Part shown: positions 51,601-60,038 of the stretch, piece by piece
How positions within the stretch are numbered: position 1 is the first letter of the stretch
Layout of the letters: each line of letters opens with the position of its first letter
Origin: Chryseobacterium wanjuense
Lineage (GTDB): Bacteria > Bacteroidota > Bacteroidia > Flavobacteriales > Weeksellaceae
Reading direction: 5' to 3'
DNA: 64,000 bases
NCBI RefSeq assembly: GCF_900111495.1
Contig: NZ_FOIU01000003.1
Location: 372,001-436,000 of the forward strand
Made by a program: the position numbers and the translations under genes
Notes under the pieces: model-generated
Seen by the model: only the letters and a program-made list of their open reading frames with translations
The model's database searches: none
Told to the model about the DNA's origin: nothing

Positions 51601-54600
51601 TTATAATCCTGACCCAATCTGTTGGTAAATTTTTTAGAGATATTTCCATCAGGATCGTATTGGATAACAGTAATATTAGCATTATCATCTCTTTCATATT
51701 TATAGGTAGTTGTTCCTCCAAGATTTGTTTTGGAAGTAAGGAGTTTACCCCATGCATCATAGGTATTGGTAAGGATATTTCCTAGTGGATCGGTTTGTTT
51801 CTTAATCTGTCCCCAGTCATTATATTCAATATTAGTTTCTAATCCTAAATTATCGGTCTTTTTCTCTACAAACCTTCCTTTCGGATCATATACACTTGCT
51901 TCTGTCTGAGTTTGAGAATCTACGCTATTGCTGATTGTTTTTCCTGTGATATTACCAAAACCATCGTAATTGTAGGTTTCCTGTAAGTAGCCTGTATTAT
52001 CCCTGTTCCAGGTTTTTAAGGTTTTAAGGAGATTATTTTCGTAAACGTATTCTTCTTTTGCCGATTTGGTATCTCCATAAGCCTGTACTGCATCGGTTTT
52101 AGATTGAGGACGACCTACAAAGTAATCTGCTCCAACTCCTGAGAAATTATGAATATATTCAAAATTAGAAGTTGTTATGGCATATCCATTATTAACATTC
52201 GATACACTTTGCTTTGGAAGATAATAATCTCCATAAGTGATAAAAGTGTTTGTTAATGTACCATTCAGGAAGTCCTTTGTTTTAGTACTTGTGGGAACAG
52301 TAGCTGTTACAACTTTCGGTTTATCCGTATCAGCAATTACTCCTGTTACGATTTGTCCGTTTAATAGCTTATCCTTTTGATAAACGGTAGATTTGAAACT
52401 TAATAATTGTGTATTATTCTCAGAAATATCAGCAGGGAATATTTTTGATTCATCGTTGGTCGAGATACTCCATTCTTTTACCGGGATCCCGTCAAAAAGG
52501 GGATCAATCTCTGCTCCTGACCAAATTTTAGTATTTTCAAACCCATCAGCATACCATGAGGATCGGGCAGACTGATGATAGCCCATCATTCCCTTTCCCT
52601 GCATATGTCCTGTCATTCCCCTGTACCGAAAATCCTGCTTTCTTCCTTCCTGTCTAAGCTGAGATACAGCATAGGACTGGTCTACTCTGTTTAAAGAAAA
52701 GTAAGGGTAATATTCTTTTTTAACCTTCTGATAAAAATTAGGATTAACAGTATTATTTGGAATTACCTCTAAATAATCCGCTGATGTTGTAATTCCTCCC
52801 TGAATAATAGATTGCACTTGTGATAGCCTTCCAACCGAAGAGGGTGATTTAAGCTTGTGCATCCTTTCTTTCCAAAATAAAAATACATCATAATAATTAT
52901 TATTAACTTTAACCTGTGAAGTAATCGGGGAAAATAATGTAAAATTGCCAACATCAGAGGTTACATAATTATACCCTCCATAAGTATAACTGGTAAAGAA
53001 ATCAGGACTATCATTTGTTGTAGTTCCATTAGCAGTATAAGCAGCAATAGTATAGCCAAAGTATCGGTTAAGTATAACTCCGCTTCCATTCACTTGTCCC
53101 GCCTTATTAAAAGAATTGATGTGTACAATATCTGACTTACCGTCTTTATTAATATCTGAAGTTGTATAAAAATTTTGATAAATATTAAAAGTAGGGTAAT
53201 TACTGTTTTGATAGTCATTAGGTTTTCTATACTTCAAAAAGTTTGTTTTTAAGAAATTAGAAAAACCTTTTTCAGTTCCTATATAAAATCTCCAATTATC
53301 TTTTTCCTGTGTATCCGTAGCTGGAATGGTAAAGTCAAGATTTCCATCACCATTAAAATCTCCAAATAATACTGGAGATTCCGGTGCTTTTGTTTCAGCT
53401 AAACTACCTGTGAATCTGATTTTCTTAAGATACTGATTAGAAGCTGTTTTTACAAATTCAAATACAGTATAGGTTGTATTGGAAACATCAATAATATCTA
53501 CTTTACCATCACCATCGACATCCAGATATTGCTGCTTATAATAGGAATTTTCATTGATCCCTGTGTCAACTGCGTAGGTTGATAAAGGATTGTTAGCGTT
53601 TTTTAAGTCAACAATATAATTCCCAACCAAATAAGTATCACAATTGAGTTCCTGACATGGAGGTGGTCTGTTAATTGTATTATCAGAAGTGGATGTAGGT
53701 GTTTGTTTTAAATCATTACATCCGGGGATCGGTTCAAACTGGCAGATTTCTTTATTGATTTTCACAAATACATCCGAAATACCATCTCCATTGATGTCTC
53801 CTTCGTTGAATGAAGCCATTTCTATACGACAGCCTACACCTCCTCCCTGATATGTACAGTTTGGATCAGTATAAACTAGTTTTTCAAAGACTTTTACAAA
53901 AGTGTTATCTCTGAAAATATAACCCACCACTTTACCAGCTTCGTATTGAACAATTCCATTTCCATTGTGAACCTGTCCTTCTTCATCTAATAAAGCATTA
54001 ATCACTTTAGCTTCAGCATTAAAAGTTTTACCTGTGGAAATATCAGTATAGGTATCATTTAGCCCTCCAAGCTTTACTGTTCCGTTGTTCATAACAAAAT
54101 CCAGATAGGAATCACCATTAAAGTCTCCTGACAACTTTACGTTTTCAAAACTCTCAACATTATTATTTGAGAACTCTAAATTTGGCTGTGTTGGAGCAGG
54201 ATAGGTAAAAGCTACCGGATTAGTCGCATTATTATCAGCATTGTATTCCGTTATTTTATTAACTGCCTGATAATTCGTCCCGTTTTTCAGATAATCGATT
54301 GTATATTTCTTAAATTGGCTTCCGTTGGTGCTTACTTTAATTTCAGACAAAAGTTGAGTTTGTAAAAAACGAACTCCTGCTATATAGGAGTATTCGGCTA
54401 AGCTTCTATTAATATAAGTAAAATCTATTGTATTAAAATGAGGTTTGCCCAGTGTTTCATTTCCTCCCCATTGAATGCTTGAAATTGTAGTAATATTTGA
54501 GAGACCTGTCTGCAAATAATTATAAGTAATATAATTACCTTTACCATCTTTCCATTTTATAATATTGTATTCGATAGGAGTTCTGGCATTACTAAGCCCC

Positions 54601-55313
54601 GAGGTTGTCCCTCCATACCAAGCCTGTGAACCATCCTCAAAAGTTACTTCCCAGTATTCAGGACCTTTCCATGCTTGTCCTGTAATGGATCCAACCGATT
54701 TAATCTTTATATTAGAATATTTCTCTGTTACATACTCAGCTCCATCTTTCCCATATTCTCCGGATTTTAAAATTAATCTTTGTCCGTTAAAACTATAATA
54801 ATCAGAATAATCCAATTGAACGCCATTTACTTCACCATCTTTTTCAATATTTTTTCCTACTCTTGAAATAGATGTAACGCCAGATAAATTCCAGCCATAT
54901 CCTGCAATTCCATTTCCTGAACCACTAGTATAAACAAGATTCACTTGAGGTGCTACAGATTTCACTCCCGGTGGCAAAGCAACAGGTAAAGTAAATTGTA
55001 ATTGTCCTGCTCCATTTACTTCAATATTTCCTTTCGTGTCATGGAAACTTTGTCCTGATGGTGCTGTCGTTCCTGAAGGATTAGTTGCTCCAGCTCCTGA
55101 ATCCACAGGTCCTCCTCCCGGATTTTCCGTTGCAGGACCAATCTTAGCGATAAATGGATTTGAAGAGCTTGAAGAAGCATAAAATCCTTGAGTTAATACT
55201 ACCGTTTGTGGATCCTGAACCGTTCGTGATGTACTTTCTGCCTGGTACAGTATGGTCTGTGAAAAGCCCAATACTGAACACAAGGACAGTATAAATGATG
55301 AAAATAATTTCAT
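48606..55313 (-). CDS. SpvB/Rhs polymorphic toxin with lipase-like C-terminal tip
   Basis: A 2235-residue exported protein. In order: signal peptide 1-19 (VLGFSQ); SpvB-type domain (about 100-350; GIAGYGWNLSGVTSISR); FG-GAP/VCBS-type calcium-binding repeats (GDFNGDSYLDF, GDINGDGISDV, DVDGDGKVDI); many YD/Rhs repeats (about 1130-1850); the Rhs core end YDPLLRRFLNADENIQDP...DPSGE (near 1898); then a variable 337-residue tip. The tip has a glycine-rich hydrophobic linker and an alpha/beta-hydrolase end with GHSRGG (Ser about 2124), Asp in LFDPV (about 2151) and His in VSHLNI (about 2225), so a secreted lipase or esterase effector is likely. There is no PAAR or T6SS gene; a Sec signal indicates another route. 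Confidence 0.85.
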   Translation of the reverse strand: MKLFSSFILSLCSVLGFSQTILYQAESTSRTVQDPQTVVLTQGFYASSSSSNPFIAKIGPATENPGGGPVDSGAGATNPSGTTAPSGQSFHDTKGNIEVNGAGQLQFTLPVALPPGVKSVAPQVNLVYTSGSGNGIAGYGWNLSGVTSISRVGKNIEKDGEVNGVQLDYSDYYSFNGQRLILKSGEYGKDGAEYVTEKYSNIKIKSVGSITGQAWKGPEYWEVTFEDGSQAWYGGTTSGLSNARTPIEYNIIKWKDGKGNYITYNYLQTGLSNITTISSIQWGGNETLGKPHFNTIDFTYINRSLAEYSYIAGVRFLQTQLLSEIKVSTNGSQFKKYTIDYLKNGTNYQAVNKITEYNADNNATNPVAFTYPAPTQPNLEFSNNNVESFENVKLSGDFNGDSYLDFVMNNGTVKLGGLNDTYTDISTGKTFNAEAKVINALLDEEGQVHNGNGIVQYEAGKVVGYIFRDNTFVKVFEKLVYTDPNCTYQGGGVGCRIEMASFNEGDINGDGISDVFVKINKEICQFEPIPGCNDLKQTPTSTSDNTINRPPPCQELNCDTYLVGNYIVDLKNANNPLSTYAVDTGINENSYYKQQYLDVDGDGKVDIIDVSNTTYTVFEFVKTASNQYLKKIRFTGSLAETKAPESPVLFGDFNGDGNLDFTIPATDTQEKDNWRFYIGTEKGFSNFLKTNFLKYRKPNDYQNSNYPTFNIYQNFYTTSDINKDGKSDIVHINSFNKAGQVNGSGVILNRYFGYTIAAYTANGTTTNDSPDFFTSYTYGGYNYVTSDVGNFTLFSPITSQVKVNNNYYDVFLFWKERMHKLKSPSSVGRLSQVQSIIQGGITTSADYLEVIPNNTVNPNFYQKVKKEYYPYFSLNRVDQSYAVSQLRQEGRKQDFRYRGMTGHMQGKGMMGYHQSARSSWYADGFENTKIWSGAEIDPLFDGIPVKEWSISTNDESKIFPADISENNTQLLSFKSTVYQKDKLLNGQIVTGVIADTDKPKVVTATVPTSTKTKDFLNGTLTNTFITYGDYYLPKQSVSNVNNGYAITTSNFEYIHNFSGVGADYFVGRPQSKTDAVQAYGDTKSAKEEYVYENNLLKTLKTWNRDNTGYLQETYNYDGFGNITGKTISNSVDSQTQTEASVYDPKGRFVEKKTDNLGLETNIEYNDWGQIKKQTDPLGNILTNTYDAWGKLLTSKTNLGGTTTYKYERDDNANITVIQYDPDGNISKKFTNRLGQDYKTSAKAFGQGQFVSKETQYDVLGRKIKESEPYFEGQSASGWNTIVYDDSVFPITKATATGFNGKQMVTTVSGLITTTKELNGYGRTTSKTTDALGNVVSSTDKGGTIQFSYNAAGEQIKAQYAENTVTTKYDSWGRKSEFNDPSNGIYKYEYDGFGQSKKIISPKGTKEYTYNSLGQLISQKELSTTDGGQATNKIISYTYDNKGRVISRGGTSKGKVYSSNVSYDPQGRLLSSSESSNGKYFIQKGITYDDKGRVISYEKQLYSSGVLTKVNVENVYSTWNGELYQVKDKVTGKSLWELKETNAKGQVLKAKLGAADVNNTYDTNGFLTNVNHSSAVKPSILQLSYSFDAIKNELKSRTTGGDFNIVESFDYDDNNRLVNWTNPVTGIKPSNNRNIYDVKGRIMENDQVGTMKYENSAKIYQPTGMTLNAAGTQNYNNDLIQSIAYNENNDPVFIDGEKGDVAFQYGLTSMRQRVTYGGNFSIDGDGKFTKFYSEDGSFEVLKDNTTGKEKHILYIGGTPYESNIVYLKNFDESSGSYRFLHKDYIGSILAISDEAGNKLEQRHFDAWGNFTHLKIGNGAIITDKSIIDNASLLVDRGYTSHEHFAEVGIIHMNGRLYDPLLRRFLNADENIQDPYNTQNYNKYGYVLNNPLMFNDPSGEFFQFLMIPIVQAIAIAVVGYTATVLITGGKFNILNLYSSIVMGMISAGITIVIGDVFSTATASIGNEALRSLVHAGVQGTLSFMQGGNFFTAAASAFLSSAVSFGYGQAVGAAAYSGTSQFALGMLSGGVGHALAGGNFWEGVKIGGIVALFNHAMHRITQPKYVVAGIYGAGGREVSDNPRLEKIVEKQGGKMFTSSWGTNDQEIIDYLVDGYNEGKQIKIYGHSRGGAAAVRIANELGEMNINIAEVNLFDPVSLGGDFIFTHPNVLRVNNYYQRNSTVKMYGLPYWNLDNPFVGSPVKAKFSFPIINQVDYTGQYYKSGVPVSHLNIIRKAYGL

Positions 55314-55349
55314 ATTTGCTGTTTTGTAGTAAATTATTTGATTAATAGT

Positions 55350-55826
55350 TTATCGTTTGGTAACATTTCTGCCAAATACCCTTCCATCTTTCAACGTAAA
55401 ACGTAAAATATAAACACCCCAGTCATAACCCGTCATATTGATTTTCAACTGTTTATTAAGACTCGGAATATTTTGTTGTTGGAATTTCCAGTGAACTGTG
55501 CTGTGTTGATACAACGAAACAGACTCAATAAGACCATCAACTTCTTCCGTCCAATCAATCGTGAGAATATCATTTACAGGAACAGGATAAAGCCTGATCT
55601 GTTTCCAGAAAGTCTTTTCATCCATTAAAGGCTCTTGTTTTACCACAGCAGCCACAGCTTTTATTTTTTCAACTTTTTTTACTTCTTCAGGAGCTGTTTT
55701 TCCCGCAGAATTAGTACCTCTGTATCTCTGATTTCCGGCCTCGTCATATTTAAAATAAACTTCTGTTTGGGAAAAGCCTAGGAATCCTATGAATAGAGAA
55801 AATAGGGAAAGTAATTTTCTTTTCAT
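55350..55826 (-). CDS. Small YD-repeat protein with T9SS sorting-like tail
   Basis: A 158-residue exported protein. Signal peptide 1-19 (FLGFSQ), one YD/Rhs-like repeat (FKYDEAGNQRYRG), a lysine/valine-rich linker and a C-terminal domain (about 78-158; RLYPVPVNDILTIDW to LKDGRVFGRNVTKR) of the type A T9SS sorting kind. It would be secreted by the T9SS or serve as a surface anchor. It is 36 bases upstream of the Rhs gene and 6 bases after the fibre-like gene, so all are one operon. A role in export or display of the Rhs protein is inferred. Confidence 0.75.
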   Translation of the reverse strand: MKRKLLSLFSLFIGFLGFSQTEVYFKYDEAGNQRYRGTNSAGKTAPEEVKKVEKIKAVAAVVKQEPLMDEKTFWKQIRLYPVPVNDILTIDWTEEVDGLIESVSLYQHSTVHWKFQQQNIPSLNKQLKINMTGYDWGVYILRFTLKDGRVFGRNVTKR

Positions 55827-55832
55827 GGGTGA

Positions 55833-56705
55833 TTATTTTTTTGTTGAAATTAATTCTTGAACTTGTTTCTTCAACTCTTCAATCTCCTTAGACTGTGACT
55901 TTAGAGCTTTGTTTTCTTCCTGAAGTTCTTTGATCTGTTTATTTTGAGTGATTGAATAAAGTGTTAATTCTTCAATTTTTTCTAAAAGCTTTGCATCCAT
56001 TTCCCCTAAATTGAGCCCGTCTTTCTCTACTTCTTTCGCAGAAGGAATATTGGGCAGGTGACCTTTTTCTTCAATGTGTTTTTCTACTTCTTCTAAAGTT
56101 CGTAGCTTATAATCCTTTTTGAATACATAATCTGCCCAACCGTTTGTCGCAGGATTTTCCACCTTTACTTGTTCCGCTTTAATCCCTTTTCTTACATAAA
56201 AAATGTAATTAGGATCATTATCATATTGATCTGTTCCAACCGAAACTTTTCCCATATTATTTATAACTAAAGTATTGTTATGGGCTATATCAGTAAATTT
56301 CACCCTTGTTATTCCCGGAGAATTTGGAGTACTAGTATCAATATTAGGATCTGCAGAATTATTATTGGCCATATTGAATTCTAAATTTCGAGTTTCTCTT
56401 CCTCTGATAACAAAATCTCCAGGAGCAGCCCAAGTTGAAAAACAGCTGGCACACGATACATTTGCCATTTCTAGTCTTGCACGATCTATAGTTGTTAACC
56501 CACTCTGATTTCCAATAACAATAGCTGATAAGCTAGAAAATATCCTCATTCTTTCTACATTATTGGTTTTAAAAATTAGAGGTTTACTATCTGTCGTTCC
56601 AATAAAATTGCTTTCTATAATTCCTGTATTTCCTGTAATGTTCCAGGATTGACTAAAAGCAAATGACGAAGCCAGTAAGGCAAATAATAATAATTTTTTT
56701 TTCAT
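55833..56705 (-). CDS. Tail-fibre-like coiled-coil surface protein
   Basis: A 290-residue exported protein with signal peptide 1-18 (SSFAFSQ). The middle is beta-rich. From about 195 it has the KDYKLRTLEEVEKHIEEKGH and LPNIPSAKEVEKDGLNLGEM stretch that is common in Bacteroidota fibre-like proteins, followed by a coiled coil (about 235-290; LQEENKALKSQSKEIEELKKQ). Such ends form trimeric stalks. First gene of the Rhs operon, with a consensus promoter about 230 bases upstream. Function in adhesion or presentation is a guess. Confidence 0.72.
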   Translation of the reverse strand: MKKKLLLFALLASSFAFSQSWNITGNTGIIESNFIGTTDSKPLIFKTNNVERMRIFSSLSAIVIGNQSGLTTIDRARLEMANVSCASCFSTWAAPGDFVIRGRETRNLEFNMANNNSADPNIDTSTPNSPGITRVKFTDIAHNNTLVINNMGKVSVGTDQYDNDPNYIFYVRKGIKAEQVKVENPATNGWADYVFKKDYKLRTLEEVEKHIEEKGHLPNIPSAKEVEKDGLNLGEMDAKLLEKIEELTLYSITQNKQIKELQEENKALKSQSKEIEELKKQVQELISTKK

Positions 56706-56934
56706 AACAGTTGAAATATGTTGTATAAAATAATTTGTAAGAATAGCTCCTCTACAAGGATTATAAAGGAAATTTATTAATAAGATTAAATGTCTAGTAG
56801 TATTACCCTTTTAAAGGTATTTTACCAAACAAAAAAGGTTGTGCAATAGTTTTGGAGAAATAATGTGCATAGCGTAAAATGCACTCTCGTTGTAGAGTAA
56901 TTATTTTATTCATCTTTGTGTTTTGTTAATGCTG

Positions 56935-56965
56935 CAAATCTAAAAAAATTTTATTTTACCCACAA
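56935..56965 (-). promoter_or_regulatory. Promoter of the Rhs operon
   Basis: On the - strand: TTG (56965-56963), 20-base spacer, TAGATTTG (56942-56935). It leaves a leader of about 220 bases with hairpins such as ACTCT-N6-AGAGT (56883-56898) and GTGCAT...ATGCAC (56867-56884). 56706-57040 holds no gene. Confidence 0.65.
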
Positions 56966-57040
56966 TATTTTTTTATTTACATAAGAAATTACTTATGAAA
57001 CCATTACAAATCCACACCTAATCAAAAATAACTCTACTTT

Positions 57041-58762
57041 TCACACCGCATTCCAAGTTGAAAAACCACCTTTATTATCAAGCTCCTGTTTTCTTTTTCG
57101 GATAAAATCTGTGGGGCGGATCCCGTTGATTTCATAAAAAAGATCGGAAAAATTCTGGCGGGAGGCAATTCCGCATTCTTTGGCGAGGGTTTCGATGCCG
57201 TATTTCAGGTATTCGCGGTTTTCGAATAGTAGATTGGTGATATAATGAATTCTTAATTCACTCAGATACTTATTGAAATTAACTTCCTTATACTCATTGA
57301 TCACTTGCGACAAATAATTAGAATTCGTTCCGAATTGGGACGCTAATTTATTGATAGTCAATCCTTTTTGGGTAAATTCCTTTTTATCTTCGAATGATTT
57401 AAGTTTTCGGAGGAGTTCTTCCACCTTATTTTCATCAAGGTTGGTTTTCTTTTCTTCCGGGGCAGAAACATTTTTTTCTACCGCATCTTGCTGCATCATG
57501 AATTTTTCTTCCAGTAAAATATATTTTTGCTGAATTTCCTTCTCATTTTTATACCTTATAATTAATAATATCACAAGTCCAACAGCCAGGATAATCAGAC
57601 CGGCAATAATGAAGCTTCCCCATGAATTTGCTTTTTCAAGTTCATTTTTTTCGTCCAGTAAAGTTTTCGTGTCATATTCTTTATGGATTTTTGGAGATAA
57701 ATAAATAAAATCTTTCGAAATAATACTGTCTGCCTTCAAAAGCTGACTTGTATAATATAATTGCTGTTCCTGATTTTTTTCTTTCTTATAATGATTAATA
57801 AGAAGCTCATAATTTTCCCTCAACTCAGGAAGGATAAATTGATGTTTTTGAAAAATAGAGTCTACCTTTTTAAAGTAAATAATTGATTTTGCATTATTTT
57901 TTAAATCCAAATAACTTTTTCCAACATAAAAATATCCTACTGACAGCCAGGCAAAATCACCACTCTTTTTCATTAATGAAATAGATGGGTTCAGATGGTC
58001 TAATGTTAACTGGTATTGATTTTTTTTATAATCAGAAATACCTTTGCATAAGAGAAAATAGCCTTTTTCCTGCGCAAAATCCGGATCATTTTTCACTTCG
58101 GAAAGTCCGGTTTGTATGGCAGAATCTGCTTCTTTGGTTTTCCCAAGATTACGGTAACAGATAATTAATTGATGAAGACTGTTGAGATACCCTTTTTTAT
58201 TATTAAAAATCTCATTCGGATGGAGATTTGATTTCGATTTTGGGCTGTAGTAATCAATACATTGCTTAAATAGCTGAGCCGATTCCTCGTAGTATCCTAA
58301 ATAGCTTTTTACCACACCTATATAATACAGATTCTGAAATTTCAGGAACTCATTATTCGTATTTTTCGAGTATTCGTAGGCTGCAAGATATTCGTTAAGT
58401 GCTTTTTGATATTTTTTGTAATGATAGTAATATACAACGCCTTTCTCAATATATGCCGTACTTATAAGATCGCTGTTTCCTGATTGTTTTGCTGCCCAAA
58501 CTGCACTGTCGGCATATTTTAATTTTTTCTCGTTTAAAGATGAATAAAATACACCGTCTTTATATCCCTGAACCAGCTTTTCATAGTTTTTTTCCTTTTT
58601 TGCTTTATTAATATAAACCTGAATAAATGGAAATGCTTTAGGGCTATTTTCTTCCATATTCTCATAGTTTAGCCGCAGTGTATAATATTCACTGTGTCCT
58701 TTTTGAGAGATAGCAAGTTGAAAAAATCCTATAAAAAGTATTAATAACAGTTTTTTAATCAC
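57041..58762 (-). CDS. TPR-transmembrane-AraC type regulator
   Basis: A 573-residue hybrid regulator. Signal peptide 1-19; tetratricopeptide repeats outside the membrane (about 30-360; e.g. KYQKALNEYLAAYEYSKN); one transmembrane helix (about 385-408); coiled-coil linker; AraC-type DNA-binding domain at the C-terminus (about 460-565; LASQFGTNSNYLSQVINEY and LAKECGIASRQNFSDLFYEI). The class is frequent in Bacteroidota and carries a periplasmic or peptide signal to DNA without a kinase. It is divergent from the duplicated-peptide operon, with two 22-bp repeats between them. Confidence 0.87.
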   Translation of the reverse strand: MIKKLLLILFIGFFQLAISQKGHSEYYTLRLNYENMEENSPKAFPFIQVYINKAKKEKNYEKLVQGYKDGVFYSSLNEKKLKYADSAVWAAKQSGNSDLISTAYIEKGVVYYYHYKKYQKALNEYLAAYEYSKNTNNEFLKFQNLYYIGVVKSYLGYYEESAQLFKQCIDYYSPKSKSNLHPNEIFNNKKGYLNSLHQLIICYRNLGKTKEADSAIQTGLSEVKNDPDFAQEKGYFLLCKGISDYKKNQYQLTLDHLNPSISLMKKSGDFAWLSVGYFYVGKSYLDLKNNAKSIIYFKKVDSIFQKHQFILPELRENYELLINHYKKEKNQEQQLYYTSQLLKADSIISKDFIYLSPKIHKEYDTKTLLDEKNELEKANSWGSFIIAGLIILAVGLVILLIIRYKNEKEIQQKYILLEEKFMMQQDAVEKNVSAPEEKKTNLDENKVEELLRKLKSFEDKKEFTQKGLTINKLASQFGTNSNYLSQVINEYKEVNFNKYLSELRIHYITNLLFENREYLKYGIETLAKECGIASRQNFSDLFYEINGIRPTDFIRKRKQELDNKGGFSTWNAV

Positions 58763-58793
58763 ATTATTGAATTATATGGCAGTAGTTTATTAT

Positions 58794-58826
58794 CAAAAAT
58801 ACACAAAAACAGTCAATTTTAATCAA
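58794..58826 (-). promoter_or_regulatory. Promoter of the AraC-type regulator
   Basis: On the - strand: TTG (58826-58824), 22-base spacer, TATTTTTG (58801-58794), 31 bases before the ATG. Confidence 0.6.
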
Positions 58827-58904
58827 ACTATTATGAATTATATTAAACTTTAAAAGAAATTGCATAAATTAATTTAAACAACTATAAATCAACAACTTAA
58901 ATAC

Positions 58905-58948
58905 GTCCTAATTTATGAATTAAGACGTCACAATTTCCGAATAAGGAC
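58905..58948 (+). promoter_or_regulatory. Two contiguous 22-bp direct repeats, AraC-type operator
   Basis: Repeats at 58905-58926 and 58927-58948 match at 16 of 22 positions. Both begin GTC, share AATTT and GAAT in the middle and end GAC, and each is itself a loose dyad. They end about 33 bases before a weak box TAAATTCG (58981-58988). Direct repeats two helical turns apart are the usual AraC-family site. Confidence 0.55.
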
Positions 58949-59048
58949 AACGCTTATTTTTTTTTTCCATTTTTAGCCTATAAATTCGACTTTAGAATTC
59001 TTAAAAAAACTAACCGGCCGGGATAACCTTTAACTAAGATTAAAAATT

Positions 59049-59288
59049 ATGAAAAAGATTATCTCAATAAAAATCATTTCATTATTAATTATAGCTATTC
59101 TCTCACCTACATTAAAATCATGCAGAGAATACGACGAAGAAATTTATCCTGAAAAAACTAATGCTTCTATTCTGAAAATGAAGAATGCAGGAGACCAACA
59201 AAAATTAGAAGAAGATACTGCCAGAAACTCACCAGGAGATCCTCCTATAAAAAGCGGGACCCACTGGAAACCAAACAAGATTTATTGA
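59049..59288 (+). CDS. Small lipoprotein-like peptide (79 aa)
   Basis: A 79-residue exported peptide. A basic, hydrophobic signal (residues 1-24) is followed by Cys25 in TLKSC, an imperfect lipobox, then a charged mature part rich in Glu, Lys and Pro (CREYDEEIYPEKTN...GDPPIKSGTHWKPNKIY). First gene of the operon that faces the AraC-type regulator. Not recognised; it may be a signal, a substrate or a short surface lipoprotein. Confidence 0.6.
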   Translation: MKKIISIKIISLLIIAILSPTLKSCREYDEEIYPEKTNASILKMKNAGDQQKLEEDTARNSPGDPPIKSGTHWKPNKIY

Positions 59289-59374
59289 CTCACCGATTGT
59301 AGTGCACATACAAATAAGTGATTTATAAATACACCGTGTTAAAAAAAAACAATTAACAACAAAAATTAATTATC

Positions 59375-59668
59375 ATGAAAAAAACAATCTTTCTAGCAGC
59401 AGGCGTTGTTGCTCTATCTCTGATGTCTTTTGCAAGTTCTAACAACTTAGGCATTATCCAATTCGACGGAGATGTAATCTCAATGAAGGACACTGATAAA
59501 GTAACTCCTGAAGAACTAAGCTTTTTAAGCGTAAACGTTCTTGGATGGACTTATTGCGACAAGCAATCTGAAACGAACCAATGCAATACGAGAAATAGAA
59601 ACTTCCCGTATAGTGCTAGTCTTGAAGTTCAAAAAAGAATGAATCTTCTTATTGCAAAATATCAATAA
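59375..59668 (+). CDS. Exported cysteine-pair peptide, copy 1 (97 aa)
   Basis: A 97-residue peptide with signal sequence MKKTIFLAAGVVALSLMSFA and a 75-residue mature part. Two cysteines (C61, C70) in WTYCDKQSETNQC can form a small disulfide loop. A conserved VTPEELSF precedes it, and the C-terminus is basic (LEVQKRMNLLIAKYQ). It is 82 of 97 residues identical to the next gene; the loop between the cysteines is one of the variable parts. No family recognised. Size, export and duplication suggest a secreted factor or a precursor peptide. Confidence 0.75.
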   Translation: MKKTIFLAAGVVALSLMSFASSNNLGIIQFDGDVISMKDTDKVTPEELSFLSVNVLGWTYCDKQSETNQCNTRNRNFPYSASLEVQKRMNLLIAKYQ

Positions 59669-59676
59669 ATGATAGA

Positions 59677-59707
59677 ATGCCCCTTTACCTTTTCTGGGGC
59701 ATCTTTT
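59677..59707 (+). terminator. Hairpin after peptide copy 1
   Basis: ATGCCCC / GGGGCAT stem with a 12-base loop, followed by CTTTTT; a terminator or partial attenuator within the operon. Confidence 0.65.
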
Positions 59708-59732
59708 TATTAACAAACAAAAATTAATTATC

Positions 59733-60026
59733 ATGAAAAAAACAATCTTTTTAGCAGCAGGCGTTGTCGCTCTTTCTTTGATGTCTTTTGCAAGTTCCAA
59801 TAACTTGGGAATCATCGAATTCGACGGTACGGTGATCACATTGACTGATACTGACAAAGTAACTCCGGAAGAACTAAGCTTTATGAGCGCAAACGTAGTT
59901 GGATGGACTTATTGCAACACAAGATCAGAAACCAACCAATGCTATACAAGAAATAGAACTTTCCCGTATACAGCTAGCCTTGAGGTTCAAAAAAGAATGA
60001 ATCTTATTATTGCAAAATATCAATAA
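59733..60026 (+). CDS. Exported cysteine-pair peptide, copy 2 (97 aa)
   Basis: A paralogue of the peptide at 59375. The signal sequence is identical. It differs at 15 positions, clustered at 29-38 and 51-64, and keeps C61 and C70 (WTYCNTRSETNQC) and the C-terminal LEVQKRMNLIIAKYQ. The same leader sequence and a similar hairpin follow. The two copies may be differently used or one may be a spare. Operon partner of the HTTM-like and GLPGLI genes downstream. Confidence 0.75.
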   Translation: MKKTIFLAAGVVALSLMSFASSNNLGIIEFDGTVITLTDTDKVTPEELSFMSANVVGWTYCNTRSETNQCYTRNRTFPYTASLEVQKRMNLIIAKYQ

Positions 60027-60038
60027 GTGATTTTAGGA

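Noticed and set aside
48606..55313. Rhs protein as a T6SS effector
   Set aside because: It has a Sec signal peptide and SpvB-type N-terminus, no PAAR domain, and no VgrG, Hcp or other T6SS gene in the window.
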